Positions 1-11,321 of a stretch of DNA of 64,000 nucleotides are shown here, piece by piece; the stretch's first letter is position 1; each line of letters starts with the position of its first letter. The DNA is from Xestospongia bergquistia (taxonomy: Eukaryota; Porifera; Demospongiae; Haplosclerida; Petrosiidae). The stretch is taken from contig OZ014416.1 in assembly GCA_963965975.1 (NCBI GenBank), positions 496,001 through 560,000 of the forward strand, written 5' to 3'. The notes beneath the pieces are model-generated. The model worked only from the letters and a program-made list of their open reading frames with translations. It searched no databases and was not told the DNA's origin. The translations under genes and the position numbers were made by a program.

Positions 1-747
1 TGATATTCATATTGCTTACAGCTGGTATGTCATTTAAAACAGAGTGGTTTTATGACTTACTTTCTGAAATTTGCATCTGTTCACACAGATTATAGCAGTA
101 TAACAAACAACGACAACTACATAAAACAACAACTCCCAGCCCTTGCCACACAAAGCCTCCAACCCGAGGTAGGTTTTGTAATCGTAATGAATGTGACCAG
201 ATCCATTGAGAGCTACAAAGCACCATCCTGCACTGGAACGAGAGGTAGAACTACCTAGGATACCTAGACTGACGGTGATTACACAGATAACAAAAGGGAT
301 TCCCCAAGCTGTGATGTTAAATATAACGAGTAGTTTCATACTCCATCGTGTTTTTCTGAGTACCAGAGCAACAACAAAATAAATCGCTAAATATGCTGTC
401 CAGAAGAATGAGGCAACTGGAAAGAATGTGGTTAAGAAACTTTGGACTTGACAAAATTTTTCAGTACTTTCGTGTGTGTAATTAGGAGTGGGACTCTTGT
501 CAATCTTTGCAAAGACAAAGAAACCAACTGATGCGACAAGATAGCTCAGTCCTGTCCCCAAATCTGCCAGAGCTAGCAGAAAAACAATAATCCTGGCCAT
601 TGATCGTCTGAGATCTTTCCACAAACAAAACGTTATAATAATAAGGGAACTACCAAAAATAGACAGCAAGGAGGACATCAGCGTAAAATAGACAGAAGTC
701 CTCAATTTAGAATCTACATTGATACAGTTGGCGGTGGAGTTCACCAT
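1..747 (-). CDS. GPR157-like seven-transmembrane receptor, partial at the left edge
   Basis: First exon runs 747 to 61 and ends at a GTAAGT donor. A possible second exon starts at 14 and leaves the window. It encodes an N-terminal extracellular segment and transmembrane helices 1-5. Family marks match the three receptors further right and vertebrate GPR157: a W-K-D-L-R first cytoplasmic loop, ALADL in helix 2, a Trp-Gly-x-Pro in helix 4, a GWCF motif before helix 5 and a GKGWE motif at the start of helix 5. GPR157 is a G-protein-coupled receptor reported to signal through Gq in neural progenitors; the ligand of this copy is unknown. It faces the DM9 gene with 57 bp between start codons, so the two probably share a promoter. 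Helices 6-7 and the tail are outside the window, so its integrity cannot be judged. Confidence 0.85.
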
Positions 748-804
748 CTTCAGAAAACGCCTCCAAGGCGAAAAGTACGTCTACTATAGCCACACCTTCT
801 TAAT
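748..804. promoter_or_regulatory. Inferred bidirectional promoter, GPR157-like / DM9 gene
   Basis: Only 57 bp separate the start codons of two divergently oriented genes, so both 5' untranslated regions and the core promoter elements must overlap this stretch or lie inside the opposite gene. No TATA box is evident. This is inferred from gene layout only. Confidence 0.4.
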
Positions 805-3184
805 ATGGCGTTTAACTTTGGGTGTTCCACAGAAGATCAACCAACATCAACCACGAAAACTGAACAAGTGACCAGTACTCCATTTGGAGATGGATTTAGC
901 AGTAGAGGAGGTCTATTTAGCAACAATTTTCAGTCGCCACATGATAACAAACCTCAGCTTCAACAAACAGGTTTTACATTGGGCAGTGGAGTATTGGGTC
1001 AGCAGCCTGGAGGTGGCATGCAAGTTAGTCCTATATTTGGTGGAAAAGCAGAGTTAGGAAAAAGAGACAGCACAAGAACATTAAGATTAAGGGGACTAGA
1101 AACAGGTGTATCACAAGGAGAAGGACTACAACAGCCTACTGTTGGATTATTTGGCTCTGCACAGCAAAGGCCCATGCAATTTGGTGGACCAATATTTGGA
1201 TCAGCACAGCAACAGTCTGCAGGGTTTGGTGGACAAGTTGGCTTTGGGAGAGAATTACAAACAAATTTTGGAAGATTAGGTCAGCCACTTGGTATTGGAC
1301 TTGGAGGAGGATTCGGGCTTGGTGGACCAGTTGGTTTTGCACAGCTGCCATCTGGTGGTATATCCAATATTCTCAAATGGGCGTCTGCCAGTAATGGTAG
1401 TGTCCCAGACGAAGCTGTGGAAGGAGGTTGGTGTAGTCAGACTCAGGAACCTTACTATTTGGCACGAGTTGTACACAGCGATGGGGAATTATATCCTGGA
1501 GTGGTCTTGAAAAGCCAAGGTCTCTGTTTTTACAGTTTTAATAACATTAATGGTTTGAGTATTGGGAGTAAGATCAATTATGAAGTCCTGGTTAATCCCA
1601 ATAACGATGAAACATTGACATGGGTACCAGTCCATAATAGAGATGGTTCTTTCGGTGGTATCCTGCCTGACAACGTTTTTAAAGTGGGATATAACTCGGG
1701 ACATAATATCTGCTTCGGACGTAGGAAGAGCTCAGCCACCGGGGACATAGTACCTGGTCGTGTCAACCCAAATAGAGGGCTAACTTGCATTGAAAATAAC
1801 AAAATTTTTGTAGTTGCAGAGATATTTGGCTATGAAGTACTCTGCCTTGTCGGAAAAGGACCTAGAAAGTTGGAAAAATGCATTGTATATGATATTGAGT
1901 ATGATCAGGAAAATCTGTACATTGATTGGTCTCAAGTCAAATTGGATGAGGCTGTTCTCCTTAATAAGAGCTCAGTACAACAAAAGTTGACACCACATTT
2001 TCAAATAGGTTGCCCAATGACATTTAAGTGGGAAGTAAACGGAGACAAATACAGTAATATAGAGGTACTAAGTTACTCTCTTTTAATGTAATCATAATTC
2101 TTTATGTTGTTAAGGTTGAAATCAAAGGATGTGTTCCCTATATCTTTGGCGGAAAAGGCAATGAGAAAGTAGAACTAGGAGATTATTGGAACTTGCCAAT
2201 TACAAGAAAACTTGGTAAGTATGTATCAATTCCAAGTTACTATACCAGTAGTCCAGTTGAGAGTAAGAGAGAGAGAGGGGTATGTGAACAAAGTGAATAT
2301 GCTTTATGTTATAATTATAAGAGCCATTTATTAGAAGGTAATTCAGCTTGTTTGAGTTCTCTCATGTACTGTGTGTTATAATAAGTAGATACTATATGAT
2401 AAAAATGATACCAATATATTAATAATATACTTATAACTTTATGTAATTGTATTGACATCATTTTTACCATATATTAGCTGATTATTACACATTGTTATAT
2501 TCAAAACCTTTAAACACACTTTGTTATGATATAGTTCCAAACAAACTTGATTATTGGGAAAGCAGGCAAACAAGTGATATCAGGAGGGGAAAGGGAGGAG
2601 TGAGTGACCACCTTCCCCTATTGTAACTGTCTTACCAGCTGTTAGTATTACATAGTTAAATTGTGTTGTGTTTGTGATCTCTTCTGGTAGAGATAAAGGA
2701 CTAACCTATACTCATTGTATGTAATCAGTAATTTGTTGAACTAGAAAATGATAGTAATTATTTATTTCATCTTCCTTTAGAGGGAAGTTATTTTGGTCCA
2801 TTTGAACAAAATGAATCAGATATGGTATGTATTCATGGTGGAAGCTTTCCTGTCAATTTAACAGGAATGAGAGATCGAGAGATCCAATCAAGTCAAAAGG
2901 ATGGCGTGTTTCAGCCAACTGTGGTAGCCATGAAATTAAATGATACTTTGCGCCATGAAAGAATCATCGTTAGTGAGAGTTCGAGTTTTACTGTCCCAGC
3001 TCGTACACAGCTGACAATTGAAGAACAAGGTCATCAAGTTCAATTGACATTACCTTTTAAAGCCAAAACAAAATTGGTTTATCAAAATTGTCTCGTAGAA
3101 GATGATGAGATTAGTGGAACATATGAATTCACTAGGATAGTTGCTATTCTCCCTGCTATTGTTGACAATAAAGCATGTTATTAG
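805..3184 (+). CDS. DM9-domain protein with FG-rich N-terminus and possible aerolysin-like C-terminus
   Basis: Three exons (805-2064, 2115-2214, 2781-3184) join in frame to about 587 residues. Residues 1-185 are rich in Gly, Gln and FG pairs (LFGSAQ, IFGSAQ, IFGG) and resemble FG-nucleoporin low-complexity sequence. Residues about 190-340 hold two DM9 repeats, marked by W-x-x-A-S-N-G-S-V-P, an Ala-Val-x-GG turn, and PGxV / PGRV after a His- or Gly-rich strand. DM9 proteins of molluscs and insects act as mannose-binding lectins or respond to infection. The last ~240 residues are Ser/Thr-rich beta-type sequence ending in a segment (SFTVPARTQLTIEE, then GTYEF) that recalls the aerolysin-like half of natterin-type DM9 proteins; that part is tentative. 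No signal peptide is visible. The reading frame is open throughout. Function is unknown. Confidence 0.75.
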
Positions 3185-4495
3185 TTATAATTTGTTATAA
3201 TTAGTTATAATTAGTTATAATTATGACTAATCACCTTAGAAATATTTTAAATTATATAGAAATATTTTAAATTAGACATGATTTTAATTAACACAGATAA
3301 TTATAAATATCGTCCTCTGTTTCTAAAGACATTCTAGCCAACAAAACATATGCATCAAATGATTTCATTTTCTTAAATGGGACTGGTTTTGTTTTTGTCC
3401 CTTAAAAATATAGTTCTAGTTTTAGCTATTTTAACAGCTTTTTATATAGTTCATTGATGGTGGTAATCATATTTTATAATTATACCAACATAATACTAAC
3501 AAAGAAAATTTCATAAAATATTATTAGTATAGATTTTATCAGATATTATTAGATGTATTGAAATCCTGATATTGAGATCTATTTTTTTTAAGAGATTGAT
3601 ATTAAAAATAAAAAAAAAGTTAATTACATCAGTATCACTATGATCGAAGTCATAATACCTGACCACTAATATAGATTTTAAATTATTAAATAGGATTAAT
3701 TTTGCTCTTGTCCACAGCTTAGCCTTAGATGCCAGTAATCATATTCATAAGTACCGTTAATGAGATTCATAGCGATGCGCAGTGCGCCCCACAAGAGGCT
3801 GAAGACAAAGTTAATGGCATCAGCATCATTATGATTGAAGTCATAATAATATATATTTTATTTTATTTTTTAGGAGCAATCAATATTAATTTACATTATT
3901 TATATTTTTACGCGTCTAGGTAGTCTGCAAATAAACACTACACATTAATGTGAAATTAATAACGTTATTTTTTGAATTGGGTATTAGTATTCACTCTTAA
4001 ATTTATTTAGATATTGAATTGATTCATTTAAGTTTAGTTCTAATTTTAAAAAAAAACATTAAAATTTTCACACAAAAGGTAAGGTCTCTCTCTTCCTTTA
4101 ATAAGACAAAATACACTCAACAGATCAGAACAGAATAATGTAATAAAGGATTATGCAACAGTTCATTTAAATGCTCTTTTATTTACTATATAGTTTGTAG
4201 CAAAGCACTTATGGTTCTAGTTAATAAATATGCATTAAGGTGTCATGAATTTTATTAAAGTTGATAACACGTACAAAATGCAGACTTAATTGTACAGTAG
4301 TTGATTTCACAATCTCATAAACTTTTCTACACAACAGTTTGATGCACAATGGATAAACAGTAGATGTATATAGCTAGTGAACAGCCAACTGAATAAAACT
4401 ATTATTGCAATAAATTTAAATAAACAGAATCTGATAACTGTTGTATTAATTTAATTGATATTGGAATAATTGATACCATCCAATAGTGCATTAGA
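3185..4495. other. AT-rich intergenic region with short repeats
   Basis: This lies between the convergent 3' ends of the DM9 gene and snurportin. It starts with a short ATTAGTTATA tandem (about 3183-3225). It also holds two diverged direct copies of a ~40 bp stretch at about 3619-3658 and 3809-3848, both containing a CATCA(G) ... GAAGTCATAATA pattern. No convincing exon was seen; a 64-codon frame around 3729-3923 looks like chance. Confidence 0.6.
3619..3848. repeat. Diverged ~40 bp direct repeat pair
   Basis: Two copies about 190 bp apart share GTTAAT, a CATCAG-TATCA-like core and GAAGTCATAATA. They are diverged by several substitutions and probably represent an old local duplication or fragments of one dispersed element. 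No terminal structure is visible. Confidence 0.5.
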
Positions 4496-5634
4496 TCAAG
4501 TACACATGTCTTCTGTGTTGATTGGTTGTTTGACCTGATCTTTTTCCATCTGCATTCCTTCTCTCATTTTTTTTGAGGTACCTCCTTTTTTATCAGTTTC
4601 CATTTTCACATCAGATAAAATGGGAACACAGTCTAAGAATTCTTGAGACACAGACAAGCCTAATATATCAGTTACCATGTGAGGTTTTAGCCATAGAACC
4701 AGTGGAGATCTACCAAGAAAGTAATGGCTTTTCTTATGGAAAAATAATAGTCCATCGACAGGAATTGACCATGAGGAACTGAATATTTGTACAAGACTAT
4801 CAATAGAGCAGTTGTAGTATTGTAACGGTATAAACTTGTATGGGTTGGTTCGAGTTTGAACAATGAGATCGTCGCCATTTTCAGTCATTTTTGCATTAAG
4901 CCAATAAAATCTGAACTCTGTATCACTATCATAAACAGGATGACCTCGCCAACACATTAAATCAAGAACATAAAATGTATTACTCATCTCTTCAAACAAA
5001 CAATCAAGAATACAATAATCTTTTTTCCCAGGACTCAGTTTGCGGCATCCCCCGGGTAAATGAGAGGGAAATTGTTTCATATAGTGTCCACTACGTGAGT
5101 ATACAGTGGTAGAACCATTGGCCGACAAAACTAGGCAGCGCTTAGCAACAGGACAGACAACCATGTACCAATTCTCTTGGAAGTCTGTTGGAACTTCAAC
5201 TAACCATTCAGATAACATGAGTTGGTTTTTATATGGAGTCTTGCTACGTTGTCTAGAATCTCTTTTTGAAATAGAGGAGGCCTCCATCTTACTATCGTCA
5301 TCAACTTCATCATAAGCTGAATAAATGGATGCATACAATGATATGGACAAATATAATGACTATGGATGAATGTATGGATAGATATGACCACACCTCCTTC
5401 TTCCATTTCATCGTCACTGAAGAGTTCTCCTTCAATGATCCTCCGAGCATAGTCAGCAAAATCCTTTCTTCTTGTGTTCTGTTCTTCTAAAGCCTTTCTC
5501 CTTCTTGCTTCTTGATCAGCATAACCCTCTCTCTTTAGTTTATACTGTGAGAGACGAGGATGGGGTCGAGATGGATCGTACGGATTAGAACTGACAGAGA
5601 GTCCACCCTGAAAGCCAGCTAATAAATCCTCCAT
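4496..5634 (-). CDS. SNUPN: Snurportin-1, nuclear import adaptor for capped snRNPs
   Basis: Two exons (5634-5394 and 5316-4496) joined across a 77 bp intron give about 353 residues, close to the human length. Snurportin-1 binds the trimethylguanosine cap of spliceosomal U snRNAs and bridges it to importin-beta for nuclear import. The N-terminal importin-beta-binding region is present (HPRLSQYK followed by an Arg/Lys-rich helix with RRRKALEEQ). An acidic linker follows, and then the cap-binding domain, with NQLMLSEWLVEVP, VVCPVAKR, LPGGCRK, DYCILDC and a perfectly recognisable DLMCWRGHP core. Conserved tryptophans are in place. The C-terminal tail is short and charged. Its 5' end faces a GPR157-like gene 410 bp away. 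Identification is strong throughout. Confidence 0.97.
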
Positions 5635-6044
5635 TATTGTTAGTTCATTGAGAAGGTGTGGCTCAGTGAAGTGACTGGATGACTGAGTTTGGCTAGATAC
5701 ATTTATTAAGAGTTGCTTATTCCGTGTATTATATTGTATTGCTTAAGGTAAAAAGAACGTTATGACAAACATTGTCAATAACGTAGAAATAACTCTAATA
5801 TAGAAAGATAATGTATGTATGTATGATGTTATTACACACATATTCATCTCACTTCAAAACAAATAGCATTGCTTAGCATGAGATAATCATCACTCATCTT
5901 CCCCATACAATAAGATGCATCATTTGTGTATTGACTTTACAATATTAACATTTTGTGAGTTTAAGTTTCACTTTCATAGATAGTAAACAGGTACTCCTTT
6001 CTCATTAGCTGTGAGTAAAGAAGTCACTTTATCAAATCTCAAAA
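5635..6044. other. Divergent intergenic spacer, snurportin / GPR157-like
   Basis: 410 bp lie between two divergent genes. It must contain both promoters. It holds a short TATG tandem near 5812-5825 and otherwise AT-rich sequence; no motif could be assigned. Confidence 0.5.
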
Positions 6045-7041
6045 ATGTTATTAACTTCAACCACTACTACCCAAAACTGCCCTGACAATTATGATGGCTG
6101 TGAGAAAGACAATTATATGGAACTTCAGATTGGACAAATGCCAACCATAATCTCTTTGGTTTCTTGTTCGTTGTCAGTTGTTGGAGCTATTCTCACTATA
6201 TTACCATATCTTCTTTGGAAAGATATCAGAACAGGTCTTAGAAAGATCATCACATTCCTAGCAATTGCAGATCTAATTACAGCACTGGGGTATATAATGG
6301 GTTCTGTTAACTATCTCATTTATTACAAAAGAATAGAAGCTGGAAAGACAATAGAATATGCTTGTACTAAATTTGATGAAGTCTGTCAAATTCAAGCATA
6401 TATCACATCATGGTCATCTCTTTCATCTTTTTGGTGGACATCCATCTTGGCTCTGTATATTTACTGGACTATAGTAAAAGGAGAATTCCAACTAGTTAAT
6501 AAATTATTTCCTATCTATCACATCCTGGCATGGGGTAGTCCATTATTGATGATGTTGCCACTTCTGTTTACTGGAAGTCTGGGCTATTCTCGATTTGCAG
6601 CTGAGAGTTGGTGCTTTATCAAAGGTGATCATGGTGGGGACTACTCCCTATCTTTTATGACTGTTGTTAAAACTTTTGCCGGTGGGAAAGCCGTTGAGAT
6701 AGGCACCTATATATGGGTGATCGTTTTATATACAATGATACATTATAATATCAGAAAAAAAGTAAGTTAGATCTTGTTCTTATTAGTCAACTTATTTTTA
6801 TTAGAAAAAGGAGCAAAGAAGTGCACCTGCTTCTGCTGGTATTGGTACACTCTTGAAACAAGTGGAAAAGAAACTCTTCTTTATTCCAGTGGGATTTATC
6901 ATTATCAGAATGTGGGGTACAATTCAATTCTTTTTCTCTATATACGTTTTCAACCACTCAAACATAATTAATAGTGATGGCTGTGTACCTAAATGGATAT
7001 ATTACACATACATGGTGTTAGGTATCTTGCAGGTATGTTCC

Positions 7042-7081
<40 letters not shown>

Positions 7082-7439
7082 TTAATTATCTCTTTGTGCG
7101 AGTATGCTATACAATAGTCAGTTATATATCCTCTTTTAGTCAATAGGAGATGGGGCTCAAGGCTGGTTGAACGCCATCTTGTACATTTTTTGGTCACCAA
7201 AAATTCGTACTCGTCTTATCATTGTTCCTCTTGGTTATCTCTGCTATGAGATAGCCACTCATGTTATGAGTAAACCTCAAACAACTAGTTTATTTGATCC
7301 TAAAACAAGCCAATCCACGTCCAGATTGTTTGTACGAAATGGTAACCAAGATGACGACGGAGGATACATCGAGGAAAACAGCACTTCTTTGGACCATTTA
7401 TCACCTAACGAGAAGACACCTCTAGTTGTCAATGATTAA
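6045..7439 (+). CDS. GPR157-like receptor, tandem copy 1
   Basis: Three exons (6045-6761, 6805-7032, 7140-7439) are all phase 0 and give 414 residues. Exon 1 carries the N-terminus and helices 1-5, exon 2 the third cytoplasmic loop and helix 6, and exon 3 helix 7 and a long Ser/Thr-rich tail. Family marks are LLWKDIRTG, an AIADL helix 2, a SSFWW helix 3, an AWGSP helix 4, SWCFI, KKLFFIPVGFIIIRMWGT in helix 6, and GDGAQGWLNAILY in helix 7; the last corresponds to the GANCIMF region of GPR157. Intron 2 opens with a long CT microsatellite just after the donor. The copy looks intact. The ligand is unknown. Confidence 0.92.
7033..7082. repeat. CT microsatellite in GPR157-like intron 2
   Basis: An almost pure run of CT dinucleotides (about 7043-7081) lies in the 107 bp intron, right after the GTATGT donor and not at the acceptor. 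Its length probably varies between individuals. Confidence 0.85.
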
Positions 7440-7564
7440 CTATTGTTTTATGTATTAATCATCATTTTATTACTGTTTTTATTGTAATTCCCAAGTGTGT
7501 CCCAATAATAACTGATATAACCACATATGCACCATGTGCATATCATGTGCTGAGTAGAAACAAA

Positions 7565-9202
7565 ATGTATAACTTTTATAATCAGTCCCTCTTTTCTGAT
7601 GGGGTTCTCAATAAATTATCATCAGTTGATATTGCAGATTGCCCTGGTAGCTATGGAGATGATAATTGTAAACATGACAACTGGGTGAAACCCATTTTTG
7701 GATTTACACCTGTAGTGTTCTCGTTGATTTCTTGTTCTGCTTCAGTAATTGGTTCTATCCTCACAATAATGCCCTATCTCCTCTGGAAAGATATTAGGAC
7801 AGGAATCAGAGCAATCATTACATTCTTGGCTTTAGCTGATCTAATCACAGCTTCAGGTTATATAATGGCATCCTTTAATTATATTACATACTATAATGAA
7901 ATTAATACAGCTGATGAAGATACTAAAGTCAGAGCGTGTATCAAATTTGATAAAGTCTGTCAAATTCAAGCATATATTTCCTCTTGGTCATCTCTCTCGT
8001 CATTTTGGTGGACATGTACCTTAGCTTTCTATATTTATTGGACCGTTGAAAAAGGAGACTTGACAATAAGGTATTCCCTCTCTACCATGTATTGGCTTGG
8101 GGCAGTCCAGTACTGGTCATGTTCCCACTTCTCTTGACTGGAAGTCTGGGCTATTCTCTATTTGCAGCTGGAGGTTGGTGCTTTATTCGAGGACACCGAA
8201 ATGTCGGGTACTCATCATATCAAGATTTCTCTCTCACTTTTACGACTGTTGTTAAAATATTTGCTGGTGGAAAAGCATTTGAAATAATTACTTATATCTG
8301 GGTTATTGTACTATACACAATGATACATTGTAGCATTAGAAAGAAGGTGAGTCATATGACATGTTTGTCAAAACCTGGTTCTTGTTAATTATTAGAAAAA
8401 AAAAGAAAGTGGTTTAGAAATGAATAAGATTTTGAAACAAGTTGAGAAGAAGTTGTACTGGATACCAGTAGCATTTATCATTTTAAGAATGTGGGGCACA
8501 CTACAGTTTATTTTTTCAATTTTTATATTTGCTACTAAAGCAGTAAATTCGACAACAGGCTGTGTCCCTAAAGGAATATACTATGTTTACAAAATTCTAG
8601 CTGTTATTCAGGTAAGAACAACAATACGTTATCATCAATAATATATATACAGACCATTTTAATTTTACATTAACAAACAAAAGTTTTGTACAAGTTAGGT
8701 ATTGTAATCTCTTCTATGCAAATAATGCAGACTAGAAGTGTTCTTGTATACAGAGTTATGCTCTTTACGAGATGTTTCATGTTTCTGCTCAAATATAGAC
8801 TGCACGCATAGACAAAACCCACCTTTCTTAATAGTATAACTTTTATTGATGTTTTAATCTTCTCTTGTGTAGTCCGTGGGTGACGGAGGACAAGGATGGT
8901 GCAATGCCATTTTGTATATCTTTTGGTCACCTAAAATTCGTGAACGTCTAATTTTAACTCCGTTGTATATGTGTTGTTTAAAACTCTCCCAGATCTTTGT
9001 CCCATCCACATATTTCTCGAGATCCAAATTAAGTTCTACACCAGCACAAGTGCATGCTCGTAGACAACAGCAAACAAGAGGAGAAGATGGACAGCAAGAA
9101 TATTTAAAACTACCTGATACTATACCTTTGTCAAATTCAATGGAAGATATGTCAAAAAGTCTCGAAAGAGAGGACAGGCCTCAGAGAAAAAGTGTAAATT
9201 AA
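7565..9202 (+). CDS. GPR157-like receptor, tandem copy 2, with a one-base frame break
   Basis: Exons are 7565-8346, 8396-8611 and 8873-9202. The start is the ATG at 7565; a GTG lies 18 bases upstream. The intron positions match copy 1 exactly. Exon 1 is one base short of a whole frame: near 8065-8070, in the second cytoplasmic loop between helices 3 and 4, the frame shifts. Beyond that point the expected family sequence (AWGSPVLVMFPLLLTGSLGYS) continues in the next frame. The simplest reading is loss of one base in an A-rich stretch (ACAATAAGG). Everything else, including splice sites, helix 6 (KKLYWIPVAFIILRMWGT) and helix 7, is conserved. It is either a very young pseudogene, a polymorphic null or a sequencing error. 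Confidence 0.85.
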
Positions 9203-9358
9203 ATGTTATTTAATATGTTTGTGAAAGAAAAGAAATTTAAATGATAAGAGTTGTTTTTTCATTTTTTAATGCAGTTTGTTTTATTATTATAAATAATTAT
9301 TCATATCACGTTGGTAGGTGTGGCATATGAATATTATAAGTTATAACTACTTAACCTG

Positions 9359-10146
9359 ATGATTATGGCTGATCTTATAGCTCCACATGAAGTGCTATGT
9401 CCACAAGAGGACAATATTGACTGTGGATCAAACAAATCGAACCTGTTTTTAGGTCCCACGCCAACTTATATATCATTAATTTCCTCTACTCTATCCTGTA
9501 TTGGAGCAGGCACTATTATAATCACTTACATCCTCTTTAAAGATTTGAGAACGGGTTCTAGAAGCATCATCACTTTTCTGTCTATTGCCGATTTTTTCAC
9601 TGCATTTGGATACATTGTAGGTGGTGCAAATTACCTCAGATACTACAAGAAGCAAGACACAACTTGTAAACAATTTGACGTGATCTGTACCATACAGAGT
9701 TTCATTACCACTTGGTCACAATTGAGTTCGTACACCTGGACATGTGGTCTAGCTCTGTATTTGTTACTGACAATCGTATTTGGAAAGAATCGTTTAGCAA
9801 ATCAACTAATACCTTTGTTTCATATAATAGCCTGGGGTTTACCAATTTTTGTTGCGTTCCCTATGCTAGTAATGGGACGACTAGGGTATTCACCATATGC
9901 AGCTTCTAATTGGTGTTTCATTAAGGATGAAGAGTATCAGAAACACAAAGGGCTGACTGATAAAGTGACGATACCAATAATAATTGCTAGAACAATTCCC
10001 GAGAGTCTGACATATCTAGTTGTCATCATTTTGTATGCAAGTATAAAGTGCTTTATATTTAAAATGGTAAAGAAGAAGAGTTTATGTATGTATGTTTTTG
10101 AAGCAATCTCTCTGTCTGTCTCTGTCTCTGTCTCTTTCTTTCTCTG

Positions 10147-10182
<36 letters not shown>

Positions 10183-11141
10183 TCTAGAAACGAAGACTCA
10201 AAGCAGATAATAGCATATTATTAGATCAAGCCCTACAACGTATCGATAACAAATTAATACTAATCCCATTAGCATTTGTGTTACTAAGAATTTGGGGTAT
10301 AATTCAGTTCTTTTTTGTGTTTATAACAACAAGATATTTTGGGTCAGACTGTGTATCTCCTCCTTTACATGTAGTTCATTTTACTCTGGGAATATTAGAA
10401 GTAAGTTAAATCATAACATGTTCTAGATTGTTGTGCACCTTGTAAATTTGGAGAGATAACCAAATTAAATTTTATAGTATCTTGTAGATATTAGGTATAC
10501 TATTTATCTAAAAAAAAGATTGATTGTCTGAAAAAAATTTAGTGTATGAACCACTATATTTTATATTGACTACTATATTTTACATTGACTATGTTCACAT
10601 AAAAACAGTACATGTAAAGTAATGACTCATGGAATATCTCTCATAGTTATCTTTATAGTATCGCAATGTGATAATACCAGAGTACTCTCCTTTGATTATC
10701 TCACTCTTTCTATATATATATATATATAAGTACATATAGCTCTGAACATATATTAACATAACTTTATCACATGGTAGCAGGAAACCTAAGTGTCAATGAA
10801 TATAATTATGATCATTTCTTTAACAGGCCATTGGAGAAGGAGGTCAAGGATGGGCAAATGCTTTATTGTTCATTGTACTTAATCCTAAATCAAGGAAGTT
10901 AATTTATTATAATATCGTTAGACTATGTTGCACATGTTGTTCATATTGTCAGTATAAGCGTGTGAGACAGATATTGGAGGGTATTTCTAAGAAATCTAAA
11001 TCTGAGGAGTCCATTTCTTATTACGAGACAGCTTCAACAATAAATGATGATACATTAAACAGTACATCTACTGGGTTACATGAAGTGGGCGGAGAAAGTT
11101 TTCACACCAATAAAATTCAGGTGGACAATGAACAAAATTAA
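9359..11141 (+). CDS. GPR157-like receptor, tandem copy 3
   Basis: Exons are 9359-10066, 10188-10400 and 10827-11141, about 411 residues, with the same intron positions as its neighbours. It is more diverged than copies 1 and 2: FKDLRTGS in loop 1, SIADF in helix 2, AWGLP in helix 4, NWCFI before helix 5, KLILIPLAFVLLRIWG in helix 6 and GEGGQGWANALLF in helix 7. A Cys-rich patch (CCTCCSYC) follows helix 7 and is a plausible palmitoylation site. Intron 1 ends in a TCTG/CT microsatellite that forms its polypyrimidine tract. A second in-frame ATG lies six bases in. The copy looks intact. Confidence 0.9.
10110..10185. repeat. TCTG/CT microsatellite forming a splice polypyrimidine tract
   Basis: A TCTG/TCTC repeat passes into a pure CT run that directly precedes the TAG acceptor of GPR157-like copy 3 (exon 2 begins 10188). 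The repeat therefore doubles as the splicing tract. Confidence 0.8.
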
Positions 11142-11321
11142 TTGCTACTAATGTATCTGTAATATTTCAAATTTCTAGCTTAAAATGAACTGTTTTTTTG
11201 TATTGTAATTTGGTTCAATGTTTCCAATAAAAATAATAAATCATTATACAATAATATATTAGATGTATTAAGAGTGGAAGGTTTTGTCCAATAAAAATGA
11301 TAATTTTTAAGATAAAGGCAA

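Noticed and set aside
1136-1802. Antisense Gln/Val-rich frames opposite the DM9 gene
   Set aside because: They are shadows of the Gly/Gln-rich coding sequence on the other strand.
7018-7200. Minus-strand frame rich in Arg-Glu repeats
   Set aside because: It is the reverse reading of a CT microsatellite and the neighbouring GPR157-like exon, not a gene.
8066-8150. A cryptic intron to explain the frame break in GPR157-like copy 2
   Set aside because: An AAG|GTATTC donor exists, but any acceptor downstream would delete conserved helix 4 residues, and the other copies have no intron here.
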